Source: an uncultured Granulosicoccaceae bacterium (GTDB taxonomy: Bacteria; Pseudomonadota; Gammaproteobacteria; Granulosicoccales; Granulosicoccaceae). Taken from it: DNA of 45,845 nt. Shown here piece by piece: positions 1 to 8,432 of the stretch (position 1 is its first letter; the number at the start of each line of letters is the position of its first letter). The notes under the pieces are model-generated. The model was not told where the DNA came from, did no database searches, and saw only the letters and a list, made by a program, of their open reading frames with translations. Both the position numbers and the translations under genes were made by a program. The stretch lies in the NCBI GenBank assembly GCA_938028465.1, contig CALJAA010000024.1:1-45845 (forward strand). The letters run 5' to 3'.

Positions 1-83
1 CGTAGTCAAAGATACCCCCGAAGTGAATCAGTACGTTCGCGTAAATCTTCGATTTTTTGCAGGTGGGCGTTTATTTCGATCAT
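1..83 (-). CDS. prfB: Peptide chain release factor 2 (RF2), 5' end only
   Basis: RF2 reads UAA and UGA stop codons and releases the finished peptide from the ribosome. Only the first codons lie in the window. From the ATG at 83-81 the frame reads MIEINAHLQKIEDLRERTDS followed by LRGYL and then an in-frame TGA at codon 26 (8-6). This is the classic RF2 start with its autoregulatory +1 frameshift: reading continues in the +1 frame as Asp-Tyr. The gene follows recJ on the same strand with a 55-bp gap, the order known from E. coli (recJ-prfB-lysS). The remaining gene lies beyond the left edge. The upstream ribosome binding site is weak. Identity is firm because both the peptide and the recoding signal match. 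Confidence 0.93.
5..23 (-). promoter_or_regulatory. prfB: Programmed +1 ribosomal frameshift site of prfB
   Basis: On the minus strand the sequence is CTT CGG GGG TAT CTT TGA C. The slippery CTT is followed by the stop TGA and a C (the poorly terminating UGAC context), with a Shine-Dalgarno-like run of five G at 19-15 three bases upstream of the CTT. In E. coli the run is AGGGGG; here the leading A is C, so one anti-SD base pair is lost. When RF2 is scarce, ribosomes pause at UGA and slip +1 to make full-length RF2. Confidence 0.92.
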
Positions 84-137
84 GGGATGATTAGTGAAAC
101 TTTATTGCTGAATAGGGCAAAGTGTAGCGCATATCGC

Positions 138-1898
138 TTATGCGGGCTGAATATGCTGAACTTCTAACTGCAGATTTTCCGACCGGCGGTAACGATTAAC
201 CCCTAGGCGGTAAACCAGCTTGATGATTTCACCGCTTTGCCACTCATCGGCTTGGTTAAACGCAATGGCATCGATGGGGCTGGTATCGCTACCCGTGTCG
301 TTATCACCAAAGCCACCTAGGGCGTTGGCCACAGGCTTTAGCTGCAGCTTCAGATGCCCAGTGCCCACTTCTTTGGCACTGACTACACAAAAATTCCCAT
401 CAAAAACAGGCGCTTCAAACCCCTGCCCCCAAGGCGCTAAACGTTCCAGCATCAGGGCATGCTGCAAATCTATTTCGTGGTCATCGAGTTCACCGTCGCT
501 TAGCCATTCACGATTAGGGCGTTTGTCTTTTAACCAATTGCGCACTTCTTGCTCGAAGGCTTCAGCAAACTCAGCAAAGTATCGTCGCTCAATGGTTAGC
601 CCGGCTGCCATCGCGTGCCCCCCAAATTTTTCGATACGATCGGGGTGCCGCGCTGCTATGCGCTCAAATACGTCACGAATATGAACACCGGGGATGGATC
701 GCGCGGAGCCTTTGATCGCATTCTCACCATCCGCTGCAAAGATCACCACTGGCTTATGCTGCGCCTCTTTAATACGCCCAGCCAGAATTCCGATCACGCC
801 CTGATGCCAATTTTCGTTAAATAACACCACTGAGAATCCATCGTTCTCTTGCGCATCAGTTAACGCATCCTCAGCCAACTGCTGTTCGGCTTCACTACGC
901 ATCGAGCGCTCGATGCTTCGACGCTGCTGGTTAAGTTGATCAAGCTCTTCTGCAAAGCTAACGGCCTGCGCCTTGTTTGTGGTGAGTAAGGTTTCAATAC
1001 CACGGGTCATGTCATCTAGTCGGCCTGCTGCATTGATACGCGGCCCCAGTGCAAAGCCGATATCCATAGTAGATAAGGTTTCAGCATCGCGGCCCGCCTT
1101 TGCCAACAAGGCCAACACGCCTGGCCGTGTCACGCCACGGCGGATTCGTCGTATGCCTTGCTCGACCAAGGTTCGATTAATACTATCAAGCGGCACTACA
1201 TCTGCAACCGTACCAATGGCAACGAGATCAAGAAACTCAGCAAGGTTAACTTTTTCAGTGAGCAGCCCTTCTGAATCCAATACTTGGCGTAAGGCCAGCA
1301 GCACGTAAAAGCACACACCTACGCCTGCCAGATTTTTACTAGGGAACGTTGAACCTGGAATGGACGGATTAATGATGGCCGTAGCACGCGGCAGCACTGC
1401 GGGCGGTAGATGATGGTCAGTGACGATAACATCTATGTTGAGCTCGTTAGCTCGCTCTACCCCTTCTACACTAGCAACACCATTATCAACGGTGACAATC
1501 AGATGAGGCTCACCACCTGCCAAGGCATCCACTATCGCTGGTGATAATCCGTAACCGTATTCAAAGCGATTAGGTACAAAGTAGCTGACATGTTGATAAC
1601 CCAACGCTCTTAAGCCCAATACCGCAAGTGTTGTGCTGGTAGCACCATCGCAGTCGTAGTCACCAACCACCACGATGCGTTGCTGCTGTTGCCTTGCTAG
1701 CAGCAACCGCTGCGTTGCGATATCAATACCAAGCATGGAGTTTGGTTTGGGTAAGTTTGCCAACGAAAAATCAAGATCGCTTTTATCTACTACGCCTCGG
1801 GCCGCAAGTAAGCGATGCGCAAGAGCATTAGTGTGTAGAGGCTCTGCAAGGTTAGGTACTTCCCGCCGCTTGATAGCAGTAGCTGGTGTTATCGCCAC
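138..1898 (-). CDS. recJ: Single-stranded-DNA-specific 5'-3' exonuclease RecJ
   Basis: RecJ degrades single-stranded DNA 5' to 3' in RecF-pathway recombination, mismatch repair and fork processing, using Mn/Mg. At 586 aa it has the usual length. The DHH phosphoesterase core is intact: the GDYDCDG motif at residues 79-85, TVDNG near 136-140 and the signature DHH at 161-163. The GPRINAAGR motif follows near the middle, then the DHHA1 domain with GHAMAAG and a C-terminal OB-like region. The start is GTG at 1898, overlapping the end of the RpfE-like gene by 10 bp, so the two genes are probably translated in a coupled way. prfB follows 55 bp downstream. Nothing looks broken. Confidence 0.96.
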   Translation of the reverse strand: MAITPATAIKRREVPNLAEPLHTNALAHRLLAARGVVDKSDLDFSLANLPKPNSMLGIDIATQRLLLARQQQQRIVVVGDYDCDGATSTTLAVLGLRALGYQHVSYFVPNRFEYGYGLSPAIVDALAGGEPHLIVTVDNGVASVEGVERANELNIDVIVTDHHLPPAVLPRATAIINPSIPGSTFPSKNLAGVGVCFYVLLALRQVLDSEGLLTEKVNLAEFLDLVAIGTVADVVPLDSINRTLVEQGIRRIRRGVTRPGVLALLAKAGRDAETLSTMDIGFALGPRINAAGRLDDMTRGIETLLTTNKAQAVSFAEELDQLNQQRRSIERSMRSEAEQQLAEDALTDAQENDGFSVVLFNENWHQGVIGILAGRIKEAQHKPVVIFAADGENAIKGSARSIPGVHIRDVFERIAARHPDRIEKFGGHAMAAGLTIERRYFAEFAEAFEQEVRNWLKDKRPNREWLSDGELDDHEIDLQHALMLERLAPWGQGFEAPVFDGNFCVVSAKEVGTGHLKLQLKPVANALGGFGDNDTGSDTSPIDAIAFNQADEWQSGEIIKLVYRLGVNRYRRSENLQLEVQHIQPA

Positions 1899-2905
1899 TT
1901 TGAAAATACTCGTTTTAATGTTGCGCTCAAGCCAGTGGCTTGCTTGGATTCATACCGATTGCCATGACAATCATCAATATGAACGTTTGAGTGCTTCGTG
2001 TGTTGCTGCACTGCATTGATTGGTTGCAACACTTTTTCAATGATGTCTTCTCGTGCGTCGATAAACCGATCGTAATCATTAGCAAGCCACGCCTGCTGCA
2101 ATCGTGTATCCACTATCAATAATTCACTCGCACTGTCATGCTGAGCTTGAGTAGTTTGCTCAATGGTGGTGGCGATATCGGTACCCGCTAACGGCATACA
2201 GTTTATAGTCAGAAGGCTAGCTAAACCTTGTGTAAAGGAGTCATCCGAATACAGCGATACCCGCGATGCCGACGTTGGTTTTGAAAACACTGCCCCTCCA
2301 AAACACCAAATACTATTTACCGATCTCAAACCCCGTTGCTGGCGGCTAATATTTACCGGGTGCTCGTGCAATAGCATTTGCGCTTCGGTGAGTAATTGAC
2401 GCCACTGAGCGGCATCAATTGATCGCGGCAATGCATCCGCCATGGATCGATACGCCAACAGAGCAGGTGGTAAGCAATCTAACGCTGTGGCATCTTGCCC
2501 GGTTAGCTGCCAATCAATTTCCGAATGTGCAGTCACATAGATACTATCTGGATTCCACAGCTCATTTAATGTGGCGACCAGCGATTCAGATTCCTCGGTT
2601 GTCAGCGATAAACACTCGGCGGGCAGCAGGCGTGCATCATCATGACTGGCCTCCAAGTGAACCGGCTGCACACAAACCTGATGCTCAGCCTGAGTGTCAA
2701 CATATAGGCAGTTTGCAATCGGCAACACATCACCTTTTTTTATTGGGTATCCGAGCGATTCTAGAATCACTTTTTCGTAAGGATTTACCATGAATTGCTG
2801 CACAGTTGATCCGGCAAACCAAGGGCTCACGGCTTGCACATCAATGGCCGCCCCATCCGGCATATGATCTGCAAATATACAGGGGAGTAATAACTGGACT
2901 TTCAC
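1889..2905 (-). CDS. RpfE-like / COG4255 conserved protein next to recJ
   Basis: This 338-aa protein resembles the RpfE type of conserved protein (COG4255, described as phosphoglycerate-mutase-like), which sits beside recJ in Xanthomonas and, from memory, in Pseudomonas. The recognisable part is the NSIWCFGGA stretch in the second half, equivalent to the family's N-S-[IL]-W-x-x-G-G motif. The N terminus (MKVQLLLPCIF) looks cytosolic, with no signal peptide or membrane segment. The start is a GTG at 2905 with a weak ribosome binding site. The 3' end overlaps recJ by 10 bp. In Xanthomonas campestris, rpfE mutants change extracellular enzyme levels, but the biochemical role is unknown; no enzyme activity should be assumed here. 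Confidence 0.72.
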   Translation of the reverse strand: MKVQLLLPCIFADHMPDGAAIDVQAVSPWFAGSTVQQFMVNPYEKVILESLGYPIKKGDVLPIANCLYVDTQAEHQVCVQPVHLEASHDDARLLPAECLSLTTEESESLVATLNELWNPDSIYVTAHSEIDWQLTGQDATALDCLPPALLAYRSMADALPRSIDAAQWRQLLTEAQMLLHEHPVNISRQQRGLRSVNSIWCFGGAVFSKPTSASRVSLYSDDSFTQGLASLLTINCMPLAGTDIATTIEQTTQAQHDSASELLIVDTRLQQAWLANDYDRFIDAREDIIEKVLQPINAVQQHTKHSNVHIDDCHGNRYESKQATGLSATLKRVFSKWR

Positions 2906-3027
2906 GATGTTAAGCGCTGCTCATTAATCCGCTGCATAGGTAGATATCCCTTATAGACGCGGGAACTCTGTATGATCTTCGTACTCATATCAGCTAGCTT
3001 ACGTTAATCGATTAGGGCACGTCACAA

Positions 3028-3717
3028 ATGCGGAATAGAATAATACTAGTTGGGGTCATAGCAGTGCTTATCGCGCTGTTTTTTTACTTTGACCTAGGCC
3101 AGTACGTGAGCCTCGAGTCGCTTAAAGCTCGTCAAGCCCAATTGGATGCATTCAACCAAGAAAACCCTTGGACCTTGATGGCCTCCTACTTCGTTCTCTA
3201 TGTTGTGGTCGCTGGCTTGTCATTACCCGGCGCGGTGATCTTCACCCTGGCTGGTGGTGCGATATTTGGTTTAGCAAAAGGCTTGTTGTTGGTATCGTTT
3301 GCATCATCCATCGGTGCGACATTTGCTTTCTTAGCAGCGCGTTATCTATTCCGTGATGCGATACAAAAGAAGTTTGGCGATAAGCTAGCAGGCATAAACG
3401 ATAACATCGAAAAAGATGGTGCATTTTACTTATTCACTATTCGCCTAGTGCCGGTATTCCCATTCTTTTTGGTCAATCTAGTAATGGGTTTAACCAAAAT
3501 TAAGACGGGTGTGTTTTATATCGTTAGCCAATTAGGTATGTTGGCGGGCACAGCAGTGTTTGTAAACGCCGGTACTCAGCTTGCGCAAATCGATAGCCTG
3601 GCTGGCATTCTTTCTCCCAAGTTAATCGCCTCTTTTGCATTACTGGGTATTTTTCCGCTAGTGGCCAAGAAGTTGGTCGACTTACTCAAAAACAAAAAAA
3701 CACAGGAAACTAACTAA
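3028..3717 (+). CDS. TVP38/TMEM64 (DedA/VTT) family membrane protein
   Basis: An inner-membrane protein of 229 aa with the VTT (DedA) fold; family members are linked to lipid scrambling or transport. An N-terminal membrane segment (residues about 5-25) precedes the hallmark block GAVIFTLAGGAIFGLAKG near 68-85. The glycine-rich helix SFASSIGATFAFLAARYLFRD follows, then the re-entrant motif FTIRLVPVFPFFLVNLVMGL near 136-155 and two further helices. The C terminus is Lys-rich. Its stop overlaps the start of the MerA-like reductase by one base (TAATG), so the pair forms an operon. TVP38 next to a mercuric-reductase-like flavoprotein recurs in other bacteria, which suggests a joint but undefined membrane redox role. 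Confidence 0.88.
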   Translation: MRNRIILVGVIAVLIALFFYFDLGQYVSLESLKARQAQLDAFNQENPWTLMASYFVLYVVVAGLSLPGAVIFTLAGGAIFGLAKGLLLVSFASSIGATFAFLAARYLFRDAIQKKFGDKLAGINDNIEKDGAFYLFTIRLVPVFPFFLVNLVMGLTKIKTGVFYIVSQLGMLAGTAVFVNAGTQLAQIDSLAGILSPKLIASFALLGIFPLVAKKLVDLLKNKKTQETN

Positions 3718-5198
3718 TGTTTGGATCCAACAAGGTATACGAAGGCTTTGATAAACCGAAGAAGTTTGATCGGGATATCGTGGTACTCGGTGCAGGCTCC
3801 GGCGGCTTAGTTTCGGCCTATATTGGTGCTGCGGTTAAAGCCAAGGTTTCGCTGATTGAGCGTCACCAAATGGGTGGCGATTGCCTTAACACCGGTTGCG
3901 TGCCTTCAAAGGCATTGATTCGTACAGCTAAACTAATGAATCAAATCAAATACAGTGAAAAATACGGAATCGAATCTGCCAGCGGAGAAATCAATTTTGC
4001 CAAAACGATGGAGCGCGTGCACAACGTTGTTAAAACAATCGAGCCTCATGATTCGGTTGAACGTTACACCGGCTTAGGTGTTGATGTGATCGAAGGCGAA
4101 GGCAAGATCACTTCCCCTTGGACTGTTGAGGTAAATGGCAAGACACTCACCACTCGCAACATTATCGTGGCTACAGGTGCCTCACCGTTTGTACCACCGA
4201 TACCCGGCCTCGACAAAATTAACTATTTAACGTCAGATAACTTATGGGATCTGAAAGAACTGCCTAAGCGCCTGGTCGTACTCGGTGGCGGCCCCATCGG
4301 CAGTGAGCTAGCACAAGCCTTTAAACGCTTGGGTAGCGACGTGTGGCAGGTGGAAATGTTTGACCGGATAATGAACCGAGAAGATCCTGAAATCGCTGAC
4401 ATGGTAACGGAGAAATTTATCGCCGATGGCATAAACGTGATGGTCAATACAAAGGCCGTTGGGGTTGAAACTAATGCCTCAGGTGAAAAAGAACTCATCT
4501 GCGAACAAGGTGATGAAAAAATACGCATTGCGTTTGACGAGATTATCGTTGCCGTTGGCCGTAAGCCACGCTCTACTGGCTTCGGATTAGAAGAGCTGGA
4601 AATCCCACTTAATCGCAATGGCACTATCGAAGTGAATGCGTACCTGCAAACCAAGTTTCCAAACATCTACGCCGTTGGAGATGTAGCCGGACCCTTCCAA
4701 TTTACGCATGTCGCGGCACATCAAGCCTGGTACGCAGCGGTCAATTCTTTGTTCGGTATGTTCAAAAAATTCAAAGCCGATTATCGAGTTATCCCTTGGG
4801 CAACCTTTACTGACCCAGAAGTAGCACGAGTTGGATTGAACGAAACCGATGCAAAAGAGAAGAATATCCCATATGAAGTTACTACCTACGACATAGACGA
4901 CCTTGATCGCGCCATTGCCGATAGCAGTAACTTTGGTGTTGTTAAAGTACTTACGAAACCCGGTAAAGATAAAATACTGGGTGTCACCATTGTTGGAGAA
5001 CATGCCGGTGACTTGATAGCCGAATATGTCATGGCCATGAAATACGGCATAGGGCTAAACAAGGTGCTTGGCACAATCCATATTTATCCAACCTTGGCCG
5101 AATCTAACAAATATGTCGCTGGCGAATGGAAACGCGCACATCAACCGCACGGATTACTTAAGTGGGTTGAGCGTTTTCACACATGGCGACGAGGATAA
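3717..5198 (+). CDS. MerA-like FAD-dependent pyridine nucleotide-disulfide oxidoreductase
   Basis: A 493-aa class I flavoprotein disulfide reductase related to mercuric reductase and dihydrolipoamide dehydrogenase. Visible are the FAD-binding GAGSGGLVSA (residues about 26-35), the redox pair in GGDCLNTGCVPSKAL (CxxxxC), the NAD(P)-binding GGGPIGSELAQAF, the second FAD motif YAVGDVAG and the C-terminal dimer-interface HIYPTLAE. There is no N-terminal heavy-metal-associated domain and no C-terminal Cys pair, both typical of true MerA, so mercury reduction is not supported. Translation is coupled to the upstream TVP38-like gene (TAATG). Its substrate is probably a disulfide or quinone-like acceptor, but this cannot be read from the sequence. 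Confidence 0.88.
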   Translation: MFGSNKVYEGFDKPKKFDRDIVVLGAGSGGLVSAYIGAAVKAKVSLIERHQMGGDCLNTGCVPSKALIRTAKLMNQIKYSEKYGIESASGEINFAKTMERVHNVVKTIEPHDSVERYTGLGVDVIEGEGKITSPWTVEVNGKTLTTRNIIVATGASPFVPPIPGLDKINYLTSDNLWDLKELPKRLVVLGGGPIGSELAQAFKRLGSDVWQVEMFDRIMNREDPEIADMVTEKFIADGINVMVNTKAVGVETNASGEKELICEQGDEKIRIAFDEIIVAVGRKPRSTGFGLEELEIPLNRNGTIEVNAYLQTKFPNIYAVGDVAGPFQFTHVAAHQAWYAAVNSLFGMFKKFKADYRVIPWATFTDPEVARVGLNETDAKEKNIPYEVTTYDIDDLDRAIADSSNFGVVKVLTKPGKDKILGVTIVGEHAGDLIAEYVMAMKYGIGLNKVLGTIHIYPTLAESNKYVAGEWKRAHQPHGLLKWVERFHTWRRG

Positions 5199-5207
5199 TG
5201 AAACGCC

Positions 5208-5627
5208 ATGCCCGACAACAACACCGCTACTGATAAAACCGGATCTTGCCTATGTGGCAAGGTCAAAATACATGTTGCTAAATACAATCGCGACGTTGTA
5301 GGTTGCCACTGTCAGCAATGCCGAAAGCAAACAGGCCATATGGTTGCAGCGTTCAACGTGTTGGACAGCGACTTAACCATCACCGGCGAAGATAATCTCA
5401 AATGGTATGCCGCATCAGACGATGCTAAACGCGGCTTTTGTGATACCTGCGGGTCGATGTTGATCTGGAAGAGTAATGGCGCTGACAACACATCCTTGAT
5501 GGCTGGTTGCATGGATAGCCCCACGAACCTAAAGCTGGTTGGTCATATCTTCACGGCAGACAAAGGTGATTACTATGAGCTTGATGATGGTTTGCCCCAG
5601 CATGAAGGTACGGGCGGTATTATTTAG
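5208..5627 (+). CDS. GFA-family zinc protein (CENP-V/GFA domain)
   Basis: A 139-aa protein with the glutathione-dependent formaldehyde-activating enzyme (GFA/CENP-V) fold. The zinc-binding cysteines are all present: C14 and C16 (SCLCG), C33, C35 and C38 (CHCQQC), and C78 and C81 (FCDTCG). The family binds zinc through these residues; most members have no proven activity and formaldehyde-glutathione chemistry should not be assumed. The gene starts 9 bp after the MerA-like reductase and probably belongs to the same transcript. It converges on the GGDEF-EAL gene across a repeat-bearing gap. Confidence 0.87.
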   Translation: MPDNNTATDKTGSCLCGKVKIHVAKYNRDVVGCHCQQCRKQTGHMVAAFNVLDSDLTITGEDNLKWYAASDDAKRGFCDTCGSMLIWKSNGADNTSLMAGCMDSPTNLKLVGHIFTADKGDYYELDDGLPQHEGTGGII

Positions 5628-5668
5628 TGTTGTTGACTCTGGGTGATGAGCCGGCTTCAGTGGTTGAC

Positions 5669-5696
5669 GTGGATTCCCGCTTTCGCGGGAATGACA
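5669..5696. repeat. 28-bp palindromic repeat, copy 1 (dRS3/REP-like)
   Basis: The unit is GTGG, then the arm ATTCCCGC, loop TTTC, arm GCGGGAAT, then GACA. It forms an 8-bp perfect stem with a 4-nt loop. The same core is widespread as an interspersed repeat in many Proteobacteria (dRS3 in Neisseria is the best-known relative). It lies between convergent genes, where such hairpins often end or stabilise transcripts. Confidence 0.85.
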
Positions 5697-5727
5697 TTAG
5701 CTAGATTGGCTGTTCGCGGGGCTTGAG

Positions 5728-5755
5728 GTGGATTCCCGCCTTCGCGGGAATGACA
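5728..5755. repeat. 28-bp palindromic repeat, copy 2, plus a half copy at 5768-5778
   Basis: Identical to copy 1 at 27 of 28 positions; the only change is the first loop base (C for T). It lies in the same orientation 59 bp downstream. A right half only (GCGGGAATGAC) follows at 5768-5778 and touches the stop codon of the GGDEF-EAL gene, so the array looks like two whole units and one truncated unit. Confidence 0.85.
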
Positions 5756-5777
5756 GTTACTTACTGAGCGGGAATGA

Positions 5778-8282
5778 CTAAACGTCTACTAGCTCTGGCA
5801 TTCCAACGTGGTAGCCTTGCGCAAAATCAATGCCGATATCACGCACTGCATTTAGTAGCCGCGGGGTTTCGATAAACTCTGCCACGGTGCGCTTACCCAT
5901 TGATTTACTAATTTCATTGATTGATTTAACCAAGGTGAAATCGGTTGGATCACTGAGTATATCCTTAACTAACAATCCATCGATCTTAAGAAAATCAATC
6001 GGTAACTTACGCAGGTAGGCAAACGACGACAAACCTGAACCAAAGTCGTCGATAGTGAATCGGCAACCTATCTCACTTAGCGTGTGCATAAATTTAGAGG
6101 CAGCGGACAAATTAGCAATAGTGGTGGTTTCGGTTAGCTCAAAGCATATTTTTTCGGGTGGTATGCCACTATCGGTAATTTTTTGCACGTAAAGATCAGC
6201 ATTTTCTGGCGTTGCGAACGTGCCGCTAGCAAGATTAAGCGACACATGTCGGATACTATGCTGGAGCTGTTGATTTGCCGTAAGCCATTGCAAGGTAAGT
6301 TCTAGTGCACGATGATCAAGGGCAGCAGATAAACCATAGCGTTCAGCCGAAGGTAAAAACGAACGTGGATTTATGAGCTCGCCGGATTCAGTTTGTAAAC
6401 GCAGCAGCATCTCAAAACGTAGTCCATCAGGTTCGTTATGCAGTGGCATGATTTTTTGACAAGCCACACGCATGCGATTGGTTTCAAGCGCCGAGTTAAT
6501 CTCTTCAACCCAATGCGTAGGCACCTTGCGATTACTAGTATTACCATCGCCTTCGCGATACACCACCACACGGTTACGCCCTTCGTTTTTTGCTAGATAG
6601 CATGCAGAGTCAGCCGCACTGAACATGGCCTTAAGATTTTCCCAGCGATCATCAGCAACCACTAAACCCACACTTACGCCAACAGTAAAGCGATTTTCTT
6701 TCCATAAAAATTCGTAGTTTTCTACTTCGTGACGAATCTGATTAGCAAGTTTTAGTGCAGCAGGCACGCTGCAGTTATACAAGAACACACCAAACTCATC
6801 ACCACCTAAACGAGCCAACACATCACTCTTGCGTACCAAACTATCAAACAACTGAGATAGTTGACGAAGCAACTCATCCCCTGCTTCATGGCCACAGGTA
6901 TCATTCACGATTTTAAAGCTGTCGAGATCCATAAAACACAAGGCGTGCGCACGGCGATTAGTACGCGCTTCTGTGAGCGCCTTATCAACCAAGGTTTCAA
7001 AGTGGCGACGATTAACTAAACCGGTTAGCGAATCATGATGCGCATGAAATGCTAAGGTTTCCGCTTGGCGCACAGCAGCGGTTACATCGCCACCCGTGCC
7101 GCGATAACCTAAAAACTCACGATCACGGTTAAACAATGGAATGCCGCTATAACGGATTACTTTGGTCTCTCCTCCCACAGCCCAACGAAACTCAAAGTCA
7201 CGAAACGGTTGGTGATCTGACAAGTGTTGTAAATGTTCTGACCAATGCTCGCTGTCATTAACGTTAGAGGGATGCTCTAACAACTGGCGGTGATTTCGGC
7301 CAACTAAATGCTCGCGCGGTATGCCTAACACTTGCTCTAAATCATCTGTCACGAATCGAAATGTTAAGTTTTTATCTAATTCCCAGAAAAAGTCAGCACC
7401 CGCGTGTGCAAAGTGGCGATAACGTTGTTCGCTACTACGAAGCGCTAATAGCTCTGCCGGCACGTCAGCACTCGGACCATGACTGTCGCCACTCAGGCCA
7501 ACCATGTCGGCCACACTCATATTACGTTGAGATTGATTACTACTGCTTTGCATTGCTACATCAACAAATGACATCAACACAGCACGGGATGAACCCCACT
7601 GCACATGCGTGACTCGTGCAATTAATCTAACCGGTTTGCCATCTCTTGCAGTGGCAGAAACAGTTAAGCGTGCACCGGCGTTGCCGGGCTCAGCCTCGGT
7701 GGTTTCGATTGCAGCCGTGTTAATGCGTGCCAACACGGCATCACTAAATAGGTCACGGATAATGGCTTTGTCTGTTAATGATTGCGCACTGGAGAAACCC
7801 AGCGCTTTGGCGGCATTGCCATTGGCGAATAAAATATCGTTTTTGCCAAAAATCAGGCTGCCCTGTATGCCATCGTTAACCAGTGTTTGATAGTCGATTG
7901 TGACAGCGGAACGTGGGGGTGTAACGCTGGGCCCACCAATAAGGCGTATATCAATGCCTCTCACTTGCCGATTAGCGGTAAGTACCGGTGTACGCACGAT
8001 CATCGCGGCCGTTTTGGTAGGCCCAAGCTCAATGGCGCTGATATCAGCCTGAGCGGAATACATGGCTTGGCTATCTAATACCAGCTGCTCGCGAGCGTCT
8101 TCTGTAGGTAACAGCTCAAAATCGGTGCGGCCAATAACATCATCTGGAGATTCAAAGCCCAAGCTTTGGGCGAAGGCCATCGAACAGGCCCTGTAAACCA
8201 GGTGCTCATCTTTCAAAGCGACGCGGTCGCTTGGTTGTCCAAGCAAATCAGATTTACTGAGCATGCGCATAAAAGCCGGCAC
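5778..8282 (-). CDS. PAS-PAS-PAS-GGDEF-EAL cyclic-di-GMP turnover protein
   Basis: A cytosolic 834-aa signalling protein with three PAS-like sensor domains (roughly residues 10-110, 125-235 and 280-405), a diguanylate cyclase domain and a phosphodiesterase domain. The GGDEF signature is intact at residues 493-497 and is preceded by RKSD exactly five residues upstream, the RxxD product-inhibition site. In the EAL domain the signature reads EML (Glu624) instead of EAL; ELTET, DDFGSG (from Asp745) and a final QGY are kept, while the loop-6 region reads AEFIE rather than AEGVE. The GGDEF half should be active; EAL activity is plausible. No membrane segment is seen. The start used is GTG at 8282; an ATG at 8270 is an alternative. 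A sigma-70 promoter lies just upstream. Confidence 0.92.
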   Translation of the reverse strand: MPAFMRMLSKSDLLGQPSDRVALKDEHLVYRACSMAFAQSLGFESPDDVIGRTDFELLPTEDAREQLVLDSQAMYSAQADISAIELGPTKTAAMIVRTPVLTANRQVRGIDIRLIGGPSVTPPRSAVTIDYQTLVNDGIQGSLIFGKNDILFANGNAAKALGFSSAQSLTDKAIIRDLFSDAVLARINTAAIETTEAEPGNAGARLTVSATARDGKPVRLIARVTHVQWGSSRAVLMSFVDVAMQSSSNQSQRNMSVADMVGLSGDSHGPSADVPAELLALRSSEQRYRHFAHAGADFFWELDKNLTFRFVTDDLEQVLGIPREHLVGRNHRQLLEHPSNVNDSEHWSEHLQHLSDHQPFRDFEFRWAVGGETKVIRYSGIPLFNRDREFLGYRGTGGDVTAAVRQAETLAFHAHHDSLTGLVNRRHFETLVDKALTEARTNRRAHALCFMDLDSFKIVNDTCGHEAGDELLRQLSQLFDSLVRKSDVLARLGGDEFGVFLYNCSVPAALKLANQIRHEVENYEFLWKENRFTVGVSVGLVVADDRWENLKAMFSAADSACYLAKNEGRNRVVVYREGDGNTSNRKVPTHWVEEINSALETNRMRVACQKIMPLHNEPDGLRFEMLLRLQTESGELINPRSFLPSAERYGLSAALDHRALELTLQWLTANQQLQHSIRHVSLNLASGTFATPENADLYVQKITDSGIPPEKICFELTETTTIANLSAASKFMHTLSEIGCRFTIDDFGSGLSSFAYLRKLPIDFLKIDGLLVKDILSDPTDFTLVKSINEISKSMGKRTVAEFIETPRLLNAVRDIGIDFAQGYHVGMPELVDV

Positions 8283-8308
8283 TCAAAGGAGGAGTCAGAG
8301 AGCTGTTA

Positions 8309-8336
8309 AGTATAGTCTAAGCCAAATAAATGACAA
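8309..8336 (-). promoter_or_regulatory. Predicted sigma-70 promoter of the GGDEF-EAL gene
   Basis: On the minus strand TTGTCA (8336-8331) is followed after 16 bp by TATACT (8314-8309). Both hexamers match the consensus at five of six positions. Transcription would begin near 8302, about 20 nt before the GTG and 32 nt before the ATG start candidate. Confidence 0.6.
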
Positions 8337-8432
8337 AGCACAGTTGGCCTTTATGAGACACCCGAGCATCGATGGCTTCACCATCACTTGTGGCAGCCGC
8401 GACACACGTCTCAAATGCCGCTACAGCAGCCA

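Noticed and set aside
3717..5198. True mercuric reductase
   Set aside because: No HMA domain, no C-terminal Cys pair and no mer genes nearby.
8286..8294. AAGGAGGAG on the plus strand as a strong ribosome binding site
   Set aside because: It lies upstream of no supported plus-strand gene; the only plus frame there is short and runs antisense into icmF. The minus-strand gene does not use it.
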